From an uncultured Clostridia bacterium (lineage in GTDB: Bacteria; Bacillota; Clostridia; Oscillospirales; CAG-272), in NCBI GenBank assembly GCA_945949385.1, contig CAMFEL010000016.1, forward strand, positions 1 to 20,449: a stretch of DNA of 20,449 nucleotides, read 5' to 3'. Within the stretch, counting starts at the first letter, position 1. The number at the start of each line of letters is the position of its first letter. The translations under genes were made by a program, and so were the position numbers. Under the pieces are notes generated by a model. That model saw only the letters and a list, made by a program, of their open reading frames with translations, was not told where the DNA came from and made no database searches. Shown here in pieces: positions 8,297-16,605 of the stretch.

Positions 8297-9520
8297 TCAT
8301 AGCTTTTTTCCCTTGATTTTTTCCCAGTATGCCTTTGCCGCCTGCTCGTTTTTATTTTCGCCGAAGCGGTAATAGCGCTTTGTACGGATGTCGGAGGGCA
8401 GATACTGCTGCTCAGTCCAGTCGTTGGGAAAATCGTGAGGATATACATAACCCTTGAACAGGGGAGATTTCAAATGTTCCGGAATGTCAAGACCCCTGCC
8501 TCTCTTTATATCCTCCGCCGCCTCGTTTACGGCGCAGTACGCCGTATTGGATTTGGGAGCGGTTGCAAGCATAACGGCCGCGTTTGCAAGAGGAATTCTC
8601 GCCTCGGGAAGTCCCAGCGCCTTTGCGCTTTCCACACAGGCGTATGTTATTGCCGCCGCCATAGGGTACGCCTGTCCTATGTCCTCGGAGGCGATAACCA
8701 GAAGCCTGCGGCAGGGAGACAGCAGATCTCCCCCTTCCAGAAGCCTTGCAAGGTAAAACACCGCCGCATCGGGGTCGCTTCCCCGTATGGACTTTTGCAG
8801 GCAGGAAAGCAGATCGTAGTGAACATCTCCGTTGCTGTCAAAGCAGCCCGCCGCCACATCGGGGAGGAAAGAGCGCACATCCTCCTCGGTGATCTCTCCG
8901 TCGGAAATTCCCGCGGCGCAGTCAAGCAAGGTGACGGCTCGGCGCACATCCCCCTGACTGCAGCCGGCAATAAAGCGCAGCGCCTCCTCCGTTATACCGC
9001 CGCCTGTCAACTCATTTGACACACGGCGAAGCAGGGGCAGCATATCCTCGGCACTGACCGGCTTGAACCGGAAAACGGAGCAGCGGGACAAAAGAGCGTC
9101 ATATATATAATAGTAAGGATTTTCCGTAGTGGAAGCAATCAGAGTTATTCTTCCGTCCTCCAGGTATTCCAGAAGCGACTGCTGCTGCTTTTTGTTGAAA
9201 TACTGTATTTCGTCAAGATACAGCAGTATGCCGTTCTGCGCAAAAATTCCGGAGGTCTCCGCCGCCACCGCCTTAACATCGTCAAGAGAAGCAGTAGTAG
9301 CGTTCAGCCGCCTCAGCTCCATACCGCTTTTCTGTGCGATGATAGACGCGCAGGTAGTCTTTCCGGTTCCGGGAGGGCCGAAAAATATCATGCTCGTTAT
9401 ATGCCCGTGCTCGCACATTTTGCGAAGCACGCCGTTTTTTCCCACAAGATGCTGCTGTCCGACGACCCCGTCAAAATCCGAGGGTCTGATTCTGTCGGCG
9501 CAGGGCTTACTTTGCGCCAT
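8297..9520 (-). CDS. rarA: Replication-associated recombination protein A (RarA/MgsA AAA+ ATPase)
   Basis: A 407-residue AAA+ ATPase of the clamp-loader clade. Walker A is GPPGTGKT (residues 48-55), Walker B LLYLDEI (99-105), sensor 1 in STTEN (130-134) and the arginine finger in ALLSRC (142-147). The C-terminal half has the RarA tetramerisation region, with AKALGLPEARIPLANAAVML and the family-typical YPHDFPNDWTEQQYLPS near the end. It acts at stalled replication forks with single-strand binding protein. The residues after Walker B read DEIQYFNKKQQ, a variant of the usual DEIHRFNKAQQ. The ATG has GGGAGG 6 nt upstream. It has its own promoter and shares a terminator with the convergent lipid operon; nothing suggests a functional link to its neighbours. 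Confidence 0.95.
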   Translation of the reverse strand: MAQSKPCADRIRPSDFDGVVGQQHLVGKNGVLRKMCEHGHITSMIFFGPPGTGKTTCASIIAQKSGMELRRLNATTASLDDVKAVAAETSGIFAQNGILLYLDEIQYFNKKQQQSLLEYLEDGRITLIASTTENPYYYIYDALLSRCSVFRFKPVSAEDMLPLLRRVSNELTGGGITEEALRFIAGCSQGDVRRAVTLLDCAAGISDGEITEEDVRSFLPDVAAGCFDSNGDVHYDLLSCLQKSIRGSDPDAAVFYLARLLEGGDLLSPCRRLLVIASEDIGQAYPMAAAITYACVESAKALGLPEARIPLANAAVMLATAPKSNTAYCAVNEAAEDIKRGRGLDIPEHLKSPLFKGYVYPHDFPNDWTEQQYLPSDIRTKRYYRFGENKNEQAAKAYWEKIKGKKL

Positions 9521-9560
9521 ATATATCCTCCCTTTGCTTCAAAATTTTGATCATATGCAG

Positions 9561-9589
9561 ATTATATCGCATTTCCGTGCTTTTTGCAA
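9561..9589 (-). promoter_or_regulatory. Candidate rarA promoter
   Basis: On the minus strand TTGCAA (9584-9589) and a perfect TATAAT (9561-9566) are separated by 17 nt, about 40 nt upstream of the rarA ATG. The region between the glycosidase stop (9635) and this promoter shows no convincing terminator. Confidence 0.6.
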
Positions 9590-9634
9590 CCGTCCGAAAA
9601 AAACGGGCAAACTTTTGTGTGCCATCTTTCCGCC

Positions 9635-12187
9635 TCACGCCCGCGCTTCAAGGCAGTCCCCCTTCGAAAGACGCAGTTTTTCAAATTTCAGCGCGTATTC
9701 GGGACACGCTCCCGCGCTATCTGCGCCGAGACAGTCCAGCGGCTTACCGTTAAGGAAAAGCAAGTTTGCGGGACGTAAGTAAGCAAGGCAGGAAAGCTCC
9801 GTTTCTCCCCAAAGCACCTGCAAAGCAACGCCATGCTCACTGCATTTTACAGTTCCCCACGCGCCGTCAAGAGACCAAAAATACTCGCCGTATTCCGCCG
9901 GGGCGAAGCCTATGATACGTTTTTTGCCCGAAAGATCGGCAAAAAATCCGCTGTACGCCGTTACCAGAGCATAGCTTGCCATGCTTCTGGCATAAGACGC
10001 GCCGCACTCCAATTCCGCCCACGGGTCGCGCCGTCCGCCCGTATATCTGTCCCGCACGGCGCCCACAACAAGGCGCGCTTCCTTTGTCATACCAAGCGCT
10101 GTCATAGCGGAGGCGGCGGCGTACTCAAAGCCCGTCATACATTCCTCCGCATATGTCAGGGGAATGGCGGGGCGGCGGGCGGCGCCGTCCCATGAGCAAA
10201 TTATGAGCCCCCGCTCTCCGTCGGCGGCAAATACGCGGCAGGGATTGTTTACCTCCCGCATGGATTTGAAGTTATATTTCATCATAGCGCCGAGAGTGGA
10301 GCGGGTGTGTTCTTCGTCAAGAACGGGACCGAGCATGGCGCATCTGCTCTGCCAGTCACCCGCCACAGCGGTGATCGCAAGTCCGTCGCCTATCTGGTAT
10401 TTCAGCTCTCCCGCTTCCTCGTTTCGGTATCCGTCGGAGTTTATAAGCTCCCCCATATCGTAGCCGTCGAGCACACTGAGATCGGACAGATCTATTTTCT
10501 GACAGTAATACTCCCCGTTGAAAAGCTCCGCTTCGCTTGCGGCTTTTCCCCGTTCAAAGATTTTTTCAAACTGCGTTTTCGTCTCATGATCGCCCAGGAC
10601 GTCAGCCATCTCGGCGCAGGCTTTCAGCGCGCCCAGATAGTAGCCCTGAAGCCAGGAGGAGGCGCCGAACAGCTCCATATCAAGGGTGTGATGGCAGCGT
10701 CCGCTGAGAATTCCCGACGCAGCATCGTCCCATCTGTCGGGATTTTTTTCGCTCCACGCATATGAAACCAGACTTTTTATCTTGTCCCACTTTGAGCGGA
10801 TAAAGCCGTCCCCCGCTCCCAGCTTCCATTCGCGGTAGGTTTTTATGACGGTGCCCATCTGCCCGTCGGCACAGGCGCGAAAATTCGAACGGCACTCACC
10901 CGGCGGCAGCAGGAGCCTGAACGCCATTTTGCCGTTGTCGTCCACGCTGTAACGGTATTCCGCCTCTCTCATACTCCTCTCAAGCTCCGGGAAAAGAAAG
11001 GCGGCAAGCTGAGCGTAGTTCCAGACATGAGTGCAGCTTCCCTCACAGCTTCCGCTTTTTTCCGTAACTCCCTCCCAGCCCCAAAGAGTTCCGTCCGCAA
11101 GCCGCACGCAGACTGTGCTTTTCAGCACAGCAAAGGACGCCTGAACCGCCTCCTTTATTTCATCGGGCAGTGTCTGCGACTCAAAAGCGCGCACAAAAAG
11201 CTCCGTATCGTCCCACAGACGGCGGTAGTTTTCAAGACAGTAGGCGGCTATCTCCTTTGAAGAGGCAAACTTTGCGGACATATAATTCTTCATCTTCTGC
11301 CGCCGCGCATCCCAGTATTTAATAAAATTCGGCGCATACCAGCACAGAATAAAGCGCACGCGCCCTCTTTCCCCTTTTTCAAGCGTTATACGGGAGGCAA
11401 GCGTCGCCGCGTCCGTAGGACATTTCGACGGCTCGCCGTAGGTTCTGTTTTTCAAATCTCCCGGAGCGGAAAAATCCCTGATAAAGGTGCAAAGCTCGTC
11501 AAACCATCCCCCGCGGTACCAATGCTCCTGAAAGGATACATGACCGTCGGGGCACAGCACGGTCATGTTTCCGAAGCGTGGGCTGTCCTCAGCTTCGTCA
11601 GAATCATAATACATGGCGGCAGCTCCGGAGATCTCCGTTTTTTTGTTTTGTCTCGCACCGCCGAACAGATTGTTTACGGTAAAAGCCGCCGTGTAGTCCA
11701 ATGTACCGTCACTTGTGTTTTCCGCTTCAATCTCAAAAAAAGCGCAGGAAAGGCTTGAATCAAAAGCGTTCATGGGAATAAACGGCGACAGCGCCCGAAG
11801 CGTGACACGCCCGGGGAAGCACTTATCGGAAAAATCTATTTTTGCCATAGGGTAAAAGGCGGAAAATTCCGCACTTTCAAAATGCTTTACCCCCGCCATG
11901 GTGCCGCGGTCAATGCCGTTGCCGTAGACATACATCTCTCCCCGCTCGGTGCCGACCCTGCCCATGGCGTCACCCGCGAAGTCCCCCTGAAGCACCCGAA
12001 AGTCAAGCACTTTTCCGTCCCTCTCCGCCTTTATTGCGAAGTGAGAAAAGGGATTGGCAGTGCCCCTGTCGGGACGGTTGAAAATCTCCCAGTTGCACAG
12101 AGCACCGTTGGTGCAAAGACCCACGCTGCCCGCGCCTATGCCCCCCAAAGGAAAGGACGCCGAAGAAGTGTTTATATATTCTTTCAC
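9635..12187 (-). CDS. GH116/DUF608-family glycoside hydrolase (beta-glucosidase/glucosylceramidase-like)
   Basis: An 850-residue protein of the GBA2-like (GH116) superfamily. The N-terminal beta-sandwich begins with the hallmark FPLGGIGAGSVGLCTNGALC (residues 12-31) and NWEIFNRP. The (alpha/alpha)6 catalytic domain follows from about residue 330, with CEGSCTHVWNYAQ (381-393) and HHTLDMELFG (499-508). By family analogy Glu382 and Asp503 are the candidate nucleophile and acid/base; this is inferred from memory of the family, not an alignment. There is no signal peptide, so it is likely cytoplasmic and acts on imported beta-glycosides. An ATG exists at 12265, but the GTG at 12187 has AGGTGG at 12195-12200 with 7-nt spacing, and the longer version would start at or before the promoter. 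It has no sugar transporter neighbours, so the substrate is open. Confidence 0.82.
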   Translation of the reverse strand: MKEYINTSSASFPLGGIGAGSVGLCTNGALCNWEIFNRPDRGTANPFSHFAIKAERDGKVLDFRVLQGDFAGDAMGRVGTERGEMYVYGNGIDRGTMAGVKHFESAEFSAFYPMAKIDFSDKCFPGRVTLRALSPFIPMNAFDSSLSCAFFEIEAENTSDGTLDYTAAFTVNNLFGGARQNKKTEISGAAAMYYDSDEAEDSPRFGNMTVLCPDGHVSFQEHWYRGGWFDELCTFIRDFSAPGDLKNRTYGEPSKCPTDAATLASRITLEKGERGRVRFILCWYAPNFIKYWDARRQKMKNYMSAKFASSKEIAAYCLENYRRLWDDTELFVRAFESQTLPDEIKEAVQASFAVLKSTVCVRLADGTLWGWEGVTEKSGSCEGSCTHVWNYAQLAAFLFPELERSMREAEYRYSVDDNGKMAFRLLLPPGECRSNFRACADGQMGTVIKTYREWKLGAGDGFIRSKWDKIKSLVSYAWSEKNPDRWDDAASGILSGRCHHTLDMELFGASSWLQGYYLGALKACAEMADVLGDHETKTQFEKIFERGKAASEAELFNGEYYCQKIDLSDLSVLDGYDMGELINSDGYRNEEAGELKYQIGDGLAITAVAGDWQSRCAMLGPVLDEEHTRSTLGAMMKYNFKSMREVNNPCRVFAADGERGLIICSWDGAARRPAIPLTYAEECMTGFEYAAASAMTALGMTKEARLVVGAVRDRYTGGRRDPWAELECGASYARSMASYALVTAYSGFFADLSGKKRIIGFAPAEYGEYFWSLDGAWGTVKCSEHGVALQVLWGETELSCLAYLRPANLLFLNGKPLDCLGADSAGACPEYALKFEKLRLSKGDCLEARA

Positions 12188-12255
12188 GCTAATACCACCT
12201 GTACATTTGCAATCTCTTGTCCCTGATCCGACACACCGCCCGCTTCTTTTATCTA

Positions 12256-12284
12256 AATATAACATATTTATGTGCCCATAACAA
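12256..12284 (-). promoter_or_regulatory. Candidate promoter of the GH116-like gene
   Basis: On the minus strand TTGTTA (12279-12284) and TATATT (12256-12261) are separated by 17 nt, matching 4/6 and 5/6 of consensus. Transcription would start near 12249, giving a leader of about 60 nt. It is back-to-back with the ytrA-type promoter 20 bp away. Confidence 0.5.
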
Positions 12285-12304
12285 TAAAAATTTTGAAAAA
12301 ACCG

Positions 12305-12332
12305 TTGACATTCAGAGTTGTCCTGTGATAAT
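12305..12332 (+). promoter_or_regulatory. Promoter of the YtrA-type operon
   Basis: A perfect TTGACA (12305-12310) is followed after 16 nt by GATAAT (12327-12332, 5 of 6). The predicted start falls at about 12339, exactly at the left edge of the inverted-repeat operator. Confidence 0.75.
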
Positions 12333-12338
12333 ATGTAA

Positions 12339-12361
12339 CTGTACTAATTCGCATAGTACAG
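12339..12361 (+). promoter_or_regulatory. YtrA-type operator, perfect inverted repeat
   Basis: CTGTACTA and TAGTACAG form a perfect 8-bp inverted repeat with a 7-nt spacer. It covers the predicted transcription start and ends four bases before the AAGGAGG Shine-Dalgarno (12365-12371) of the regulator gene. GntR/YtrA regulators bind palindromes with GT..AC half-sites, so autorepression of the whole operon is likely. Confidence 0.75.
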
Positions 12362-12376
12362 TGAAAGGAGGCATTT

Positions 12377-12772
12377 ATGTTGCAGATCGACGTTCTGTCC
12401 CGTGTACCTGTTTACGAGCAGATCATTGACCAGATTGAAACTCTCATTGCCACGGGAGCAATGGAAGCGGGCGATCAGCTTCCTTCCGTCAGAGGGCTTT
12501 CCGTAGAGATTTTGGTAAATCCCAACACCATACAGAAAGCATATACGGAGCTGGATAATCTCGGCATTGTCACCTCGGTGCCGGGCAGGGGCTGCTTTGT
12601 ATCGCAAAACGCCCCGGAGATGCTTCGCCGCCGCGGCACGGAGAGTCTGAGCGAGCTTTACGCCCTTGCGAAAAGGCTGCACTCTCTGGGAGTTCGCGCC
12701 GAGGAGCTTCATCAAACCATCGACGAGGCCGTCTCCGGCAAGACCGCCGACGGTACGGGAAAGGAAGGCTGA
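12377..12772 (+). CDS. GntR-family transcriptional regulator, YtrA subfamily
   Basis: A 131-residue repressor. The winged helix-turn-helix covers about residues 10-77: PVYEQIIDQIETLI, then LPSVRGLSVEILVNPNTIQK as the recognition region and a wing in VTSVPGRGCFV. Only about 45 residues follow, forming the short helical dimerisation tail of the YtrA subfamily rather than a large ligand-binding domain. Start supported by AAGGAGG with 5-nt spacing. It lies 3 bp upstream of an ABC ATPase gene, as in ytr operons, where the regulator represses its own ABC transporter and responds to cell-envelope antibiotics in Bacillus subtilis. The signal here is unknown; the palindrome just upstream is the probable target. 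Confidence 0.92.
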   Translation: MLQIDVLSRVPVYEQIIDQIETLIATGAMEAGDQLPSVRGLSVEILVNPNTIQKAYTELDNLGIVTSVPGRGCFVSQNAPEMLRRRGTESLSELYALAKRLHSLGVRAEELHQTIDEAVSGKTADGTGKEG

Positions 12773-12775
12773 GCT

Positions 12776-13678
12776 ATGATAACAGCTGAAAATCTAACAA
12801 AAAAGTTTTCCGATATGACAGCGCTTGACAGCATAAACTGTGCTATTGAAAAAGGCTGCATATACGGCATGGTCGGCTCCAACGGCAGCGGAAAATCCAC
12901 CCTGCTTCGCCTTTTGTCGGGAGTATACAAGCCCGACGGTGGAAGAGCCATGCTTGACGGAGAAGATATTTACGAAAACACAAAGGCAAAAGCAAACATA
13001 GCCTTTGTACCCGACGAGCTGTACTATCCCGCAGGCGCTACCATGGATCGCGTAGCCGCCATGTACAGAAGCCTGTATCCCGGCTTTGACGACACGCGCT
13101 ACAAGGAGCTTGCAAGAGACCTTAACCTTAACCGCTCCAAAACGCTAAGCACCTTTTCAAAGGGTATGCGCCGTCAGGCAATGACAGTGCTTGCGCTTGC
13201 CACAAAACCGCAGTACATATTTTTCGACGAGACCTTTGACGGTCTTGACCCCGTAATGCGCAACTACGTAAAACGGCTTATCTGCATGGATGTGGTAGAC
13301 CGCGGCGCCTCCGCCGTCATCACCTCACATTCTTTGCGTGAGCTTGAGGACACCTGCGACCAGCTTGCACTGCTGCATAAGGGCGGTCTGGTATTTGAAA
13401 GCGACATTCAGAACCTGCGTACCACCCGTTTCAAGATTCAGATAGCTTTCTCCGGAGATGCCGGCGACTACGGACCCGAGAAATTCAGCGGCATTGAGCT
13501 TGTGCGCTTCCAGAAGCACGGCTCCGTTGTAAATATGATAGTCAAGGGAGACCGTGACGAAACCGTAGCAAAGCTTTCCGCCATGAATCCCGTGATTCTC
13601 GATGTGCTGCCTCTCACCCTTGAGGAAGTGTTCACCTATGAAATGGAGGCTCTGGGATATTCCTTCGAGCTTGACTGA
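12776..13678 (+). CDS. ABC transporter ATP-binding protein (YtrB-like)
   Basis: A 300-residue ATPase. Walker A is GSNGSGKST (residues 34-42), the signature is the degenerate STFSKGMRRQ (125-134, with FSKGM in place of LSGGQ, common in this subfamily), Walker B is YIFFDE (147-152) followed by TFDGLDP, and the switch histidine is in TSHSL. The last 80 residues form a small C-terminal domain. The gene begins 3 bp after the YtrA-type regulator stop and is followed after 78 bp, holding a GC hairpin, by the large permease gene. Start ATG is chosen by the tight junction and homologous opening MITAENLTKKF. It powers the downstream permease. Confidence 0.92.
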   Translation: MITAENLTKKFSDMTALDSINCAIEKGCIYGMVGSNGSGKSTLLRLLSGVYKPDGGRAMLDGEDIYENTKAKANIAFVPDELYYPAGATMDRVAAMYRSLYPGFDDTRYKELARDLNLNRSKTLSTFSKGMRRQAMTVLALATKPQYIFFDETFDGLDPVMRNYVKRLICMDVVDRGASAVITSHSLRELEDTCDQLALLHKGGLVFESDIQNLRTTRFKIQIAFSGDAGDYGPEKFSGIELVRFQKHGSVVNMIVKGDRDETVAKLSAMNPVILDVLPLTLEEVFTYEMEALGYSFELD

Positions 13679-13690
13679 CAATGACAGATG

Positions 13691-13708
13691 CCGCGGCAAG
13701 CGCCGCGG
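13691..13708 (+). other. Intergenic GC hairpin inside the YtrA-type operon
   Basis: CCGCGGC and GCCGCGG pair as a perfect 7-bp stem with a 4-nt AAGC loop, in the 78-bp gap between ATPase and permease genes. There is no U tract after it, so it is not a standard terminator. It may protect the upstream mRNA segment from 3' decay and set the ATPase to permease ratio; that role is inference. Confidence 0.55.
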
Positions 13709-13756
13709 ATAAACCTTTAACCTACTAACCTTTTTTGGAAAGGAACGGGTATTTAT

Positions 13757-15940
13757 ATGAAAAACAAACTGTTCTCGCGCGGCATATATACGGAAGGGCT
13801 GCGCAGACTGCGCGTATTCGGACTGATACTGGCGGCTGTGGGTCTGCTTGCCGAAATAGCTCCCCCTATGGTCATCAAAATGGAGGCCGCAAAATATGCG
13901 GCAAACTCTCTGAATGACTCCTATATTCCCGGAGCCAGCGGCTTTTTCGCGACCTGCTATGTGCTTCCCGCTATCGTTTTGCTGGTAGTGCCGCTGATGA
14001 CCCTGGTGCTGTTCTCCTCGTTTAACAGACGCGCCTACTGCGACTTCTGCCACTCTCTGCCCTATACCAGAAGCTGCATTTTCATTTCCAATGTTGCGGC
14101 AGTAATGACGTGGGTACTGGGACTTATGGTGCTGTGCGGAGCGTCGGGTATACTTATCCGTATTGCTATGCCGGAATTTTTCGCGCTGAGCTTTACGGGC
14201 TACGGCATGTATATCCTGACGGAAATACTGACGGCGCTGTATGTCTGCTTTACCGTGACTCTTGCGGCAAGCCTTACGGGCACCGTGTTTTCCAACATCA
14301 CTCTGGCGGCGCTTATTTTCTCCTTCCCCAGAATTATGGTGTGGCTCGTTACCCAGCAGATAAACGAAAATATGCCCCTTTTGTGCGGCAACCTTTACAC
14401 CCCCATTCTGTCACCCCGCTACAATCCCGTAGTGGCGCTGTTCTACAACACCTTTGACTCGGACCGCACGCTTAACGACTGGGGTCCCATTATTTACGCC
14501 GCAGTCATATGCGTTTTGTACGCAGGTCTGTCTCTGTTTTTCTTCAACAGAAGGAAAAGCGAAACGGCAGGTCAGCCCGCACCCGGCAGAATAACACAGG
14601 CTGTGGTACGTATAGCTCTTACCATGATACCCTCAGCTTTCGGCACCGTACTTATTATCAACGGAGAAACGGCTCTGGGAATCGTTATGTATATACTGGC
14701 GCTTATCGCCTACTTTGCCTATGAAATTCTGTCCACCCTCAAGTGGAAAAACCTTCTGCGTTCCCTGCCTGCAATTGCGGCTGTGGTAGTGCTTAATTTT
14801 GTACTGGTGGGTGCCATATTCGCAGGCACATATTTTGCAAAAAGCTACCGTCCCGACGCAGACAGCATTGACAGCGTACGCATAGTGGATCTGACGGACA
14901 ATTCCAATACCGAAAACTATCCCAATAACGCCATATCCAAAGTAAAGATCACCGACAGATCCGTAATCGAGCTTGTAACGACTACACTGAATAACAACCT
15001 TGAATATTACGAAAAGCGCGGATTCCTTCCTTATGTAGATCCCGACGACTACGAGAATTTCAAGAGCATCACTTCGTCCGCCTATCCCGACCGTTACGTT
15101 AACAATAACGAAAAAACCTTTACGGAAATCACCGTAGCCTTCAGGGAGGGAGCCGTTACAAGGTACCGCAAGATAATACTTACGAAGGACGAGTTCAATA
15201 TCATAACCGAGCATCTGAGCAAAAACGAAAGCTACCGGAATGCGGTCATGACCCTGCCCGAGCCCGTAAACGGAACTTTCGGTCTTTACGGTATTGACAC
15301 CGACTCCGACGACCAGGACGAGCTTGAAGAAATTCTTGAAACTCTTCAGGATGAGATCTTCGATGTCGGCTTTGAAAAGTGGTATACCCGTCTTGTGTTC
15401 GGTGCGACCGGCGGATACTCCGACAGTATAACGATGTATTACAGTGCCGATGCCTCCGGCACATATGAGGTAAGACTTACCGTAACCGCCGACGAATACC
15501 CCGAAACCTTCAAAAAGATATGCGAGCTTTCGTGGAATAAGGCAACGGGCGATTTGGAATTGATGAAAGCCATTGAAAATATTCCCGAGGGCAGCAAATC
15601 GGAGTCAGCAAGCTGTTGGTGGAATATATACGCCTATGTGAAAGACGGCAGCGGCGAAGAAGCGCAGCATCTGTGGCTGTACTCTTACAGCACCTCGACG
15701 GAGGATGAGTACTACGACAAACAGATGAACAGCGCAGAAACGCTTATTAAGCTAATAGATGACGCCGCGGTCAATGAAACGGAGTTTTCCGCCGACTCGG
15801 TCGCATATTTTGAAATGAATGTTGAAACCGACGAAAACTCCTATTTCAGATGCTTCTACGTTCCCGTGCCCAAGGGCTTTGATTTTGAAGAAGCGGGATT
15901 TACCGAAGAGGGCGACGATATGTATTACTACGCAGATTGA
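13757..15940 (+). CDS. Large ABC permease with extracytoplasmic C-terminal domain
   Basis: A 727-residue membrane protein. The first 365 residues contain about eight hydrophobic segments (near 18-40, 64-88, 110-135, 150-172, 178-200, 250-268, 290-325 and 336-356). A cytoplasmic loop with YCDFCHSLPYTR (94-105) is typical of the permeases paired with YtrA-type regulators, where an SLPxxR string follows the second helix. Residues about 365-727 are soluble, acidic and rich in Y, D and E, and should lie outside the membrane; this resembles DUF6449-type C-terminal regions, an assignment made from memory. The Shine-Dalgarno is AAAGGAA at 13739-13745. It is the last gene of the operon and is followed by a terminator. 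The big outer domain may sense or bind the exported or detected molecule. Confidence 0.85.
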   Translation: MKNKLFSRGIYTEGLRRLRVFGLILAAVGLLAEIAPPMVIKMEAAKYAANSLNDSYIPGASGFFATCYVLPAIVLLVVPLMTLVLFSSFNRRAYCDFCHSLPYTRSCIFISNVAAVMTWVLGLMVLCGASGILIRIAMPEFFALSFTGYGMYILTEILTALYVCFTVTLAASLTGTVFSNITLAALIFSFPRIMVWLVTQQINENMPLLCGNLYTPILSPRYNPVVALFYNTFDSDRTLNDWGPIIYAAVICVLYAGLSLFFFNRRKSETAGQPAPGRITQAVVRIALTMIPSAFGTVLIINGETALGIVMYILALIAYFAYEILSTLKWKNLLRSLPAIAAVVVLNFVLVGAIFAGTYFAKSYRPDADSIDSVRIVDLTDNSNTENYPNNAISKVKITDRSVIELVTTTLNNNLEYYEKRGFLPYVDPDDYENFKSITSSAYPDRYVNNNEKTFTEITVAFREGAVTRYRKIILTKDEFNIITEHLSKNESYRNAVMTLPEPVNGTFGLYGIDTDSDDQDELEEILETLQDEIFDVGFEKWYTRLVFGATGGYSDSITMYYSADASGTYEVRLTVTADEYPETFKKICELSWNKATGDLELMKAIENIPEGSKSESASCWWNIYAYVKDGSGEEAQHLWLYSYSTSTEDEYYDKQMNSAETLIKLIDDAAVNETEFSADSVAYFEMNVETDENSYFRCFYVPVPKGFDFEEAGFTEEGDDMYYYAD

Positions 15941-15945
15941 ACCTG

Positions 15946-15979
15946 AAAAAGGATACGGCAGACAGCCGTATCCTTTTTT
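15946..15979. terminator. Bidirectional intrinsic terminator
   Basis: GGATACGGC (15951-15959) pairs with GCCGTATCC (15965-15973) over an AGACA loop, flanked by five A on the left and six T on the right. It lies between the convergent permease and peptidoglycan-binding genes and can serve both strands. Confidence 0.92.
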
Positions 15980-15988
15980 ATATCTTTT

Positions 15989-16522
15989 TTACTGATTGCT
16001 CCGCACCGTCATATCGTACTGCTCCGCCATGCGGTTCCAAGTCATGCGGTCAACTTCTCCGGTTACCTTCAAGCCGTTTGCCGTCTGAAACGCCCTTACC
16101 GCCTCTGCTGTGGCCGAACCGTAGCGCCCGCCGGGCGGGATATAGCCGTAGGAAGCGTAGAAAAACTGCAGCTCGTTAAGTATCAGTTGGATTATTAGGG
16201 CAAGCTGACTGCTGTCTCCCTCCCTGACGGCAAAATCGGGAGCGGCAGGAAACGGATGTATGCCCTGCGCGGAGGAAAATATCTCTTTATTGTAGGAATA
16301 CTCCTCCTCCAGCATCTGCCACGTGTTGAAATCCGTGTTCCCCGTGACCGGCAGCTCCCTCTCACTTTGAAAATGCTCCACCGCCGCCCTTGTGGCTTCT
16401 CCGTATATCCCGTCCCGCACCACGCTGAGAGCGGGATCGTCCGTCCATATTGCAAGAGAGGACAGCATCTTTTGAATCTGCATAACAAAGGCGCGCTCAT
16501 CCTCCGTGCTGTAATATGCCAT
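15989..16522 (-). CDS. Protein with two peptidoglycan-binding (PG_binding_1) domains
   Basis: A 177-residue protein made almost wholly of two PG_binding_1 repeats, at about residues 9-73 (DGIYGEATRAAVEHFQSERELPVTG) and 105-168 (GRYGSATAEAVRAFQTANGLKVTG). Both keep the D/GxYG, T/AxxAVxxFQ and PVTG/KVTG signature positions. There is no signal peptide or membrane segment, so it either stays in the cell that makes it (for example a mother cell) or leaves by a non-classical route. AAGGAG lies about 10 nt before the ATG. It is the last gene of the minus-strand SpoIID/M50 cluster and shares a terminator with the convergent permease. It probably binds cell-wall or cortex peptidoglycan; no catalytic domain is visible. 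Confidence 0.85.
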   Translation of the reverse strand: MAYYSTEDERAFVMQIQKMLSSLAIWTDDPALSVVRDGIYGEATRAAVEHFQSERELPVTGNTDFNTWQMLEEEYSYNKEIFSSAQGIHPFPAAPDFAVREGDSSQLALIIQLILNELQFFYASYGYIPPGGRYGSATAEAVRAFQTANGLKVTGEVDRMTWNRMAEQYDMTVRSNQ

Positions 16523-16551
16523 TATAAAGTTGCTCCTTTCCGTTATTCACC

Positions 16552-16602
16552 TTTTAGCCTTTTCACCGGTTTCACGGTTTTAGGCTTTTCACCGTTTGAC
16601 GC
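16552..16602 (-). repeat. Tandem 26-bp intergenic repeat
   Basis: Two adjacent copies of a unit reading TTTTAGSCTTTTCACCG then KTTTSACG on the plus strand fill almost the whole gap between the SpoIID-like gene and the last gene of the cluster. Copy 1 is 16552-16577 and copy 2 is 16578-16602, with a 1-nt length difference and few substitutions. The sequence is not part of either coding region. Confidence 0.7.
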
Positions 16603-16605
16603 ACA

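Noticed and set aside
9590..9612. Terminator for the GH116-like gene
   Set aside because: CCG-A7-CGG gives only a 3-bp stem; it is too weak to call.
13691..13708. Rho-independent terminator
   Set aside because: The stem is good, but no T run follows, and the permease gene downstream has no separate promoter that I can see.
13325..14053. 242-codon minus-strand open frame
   Set aside because: It crosses the ATPase stop, the hairpin and the permease start; those genes have motifs and ribosome sites, this one has none.
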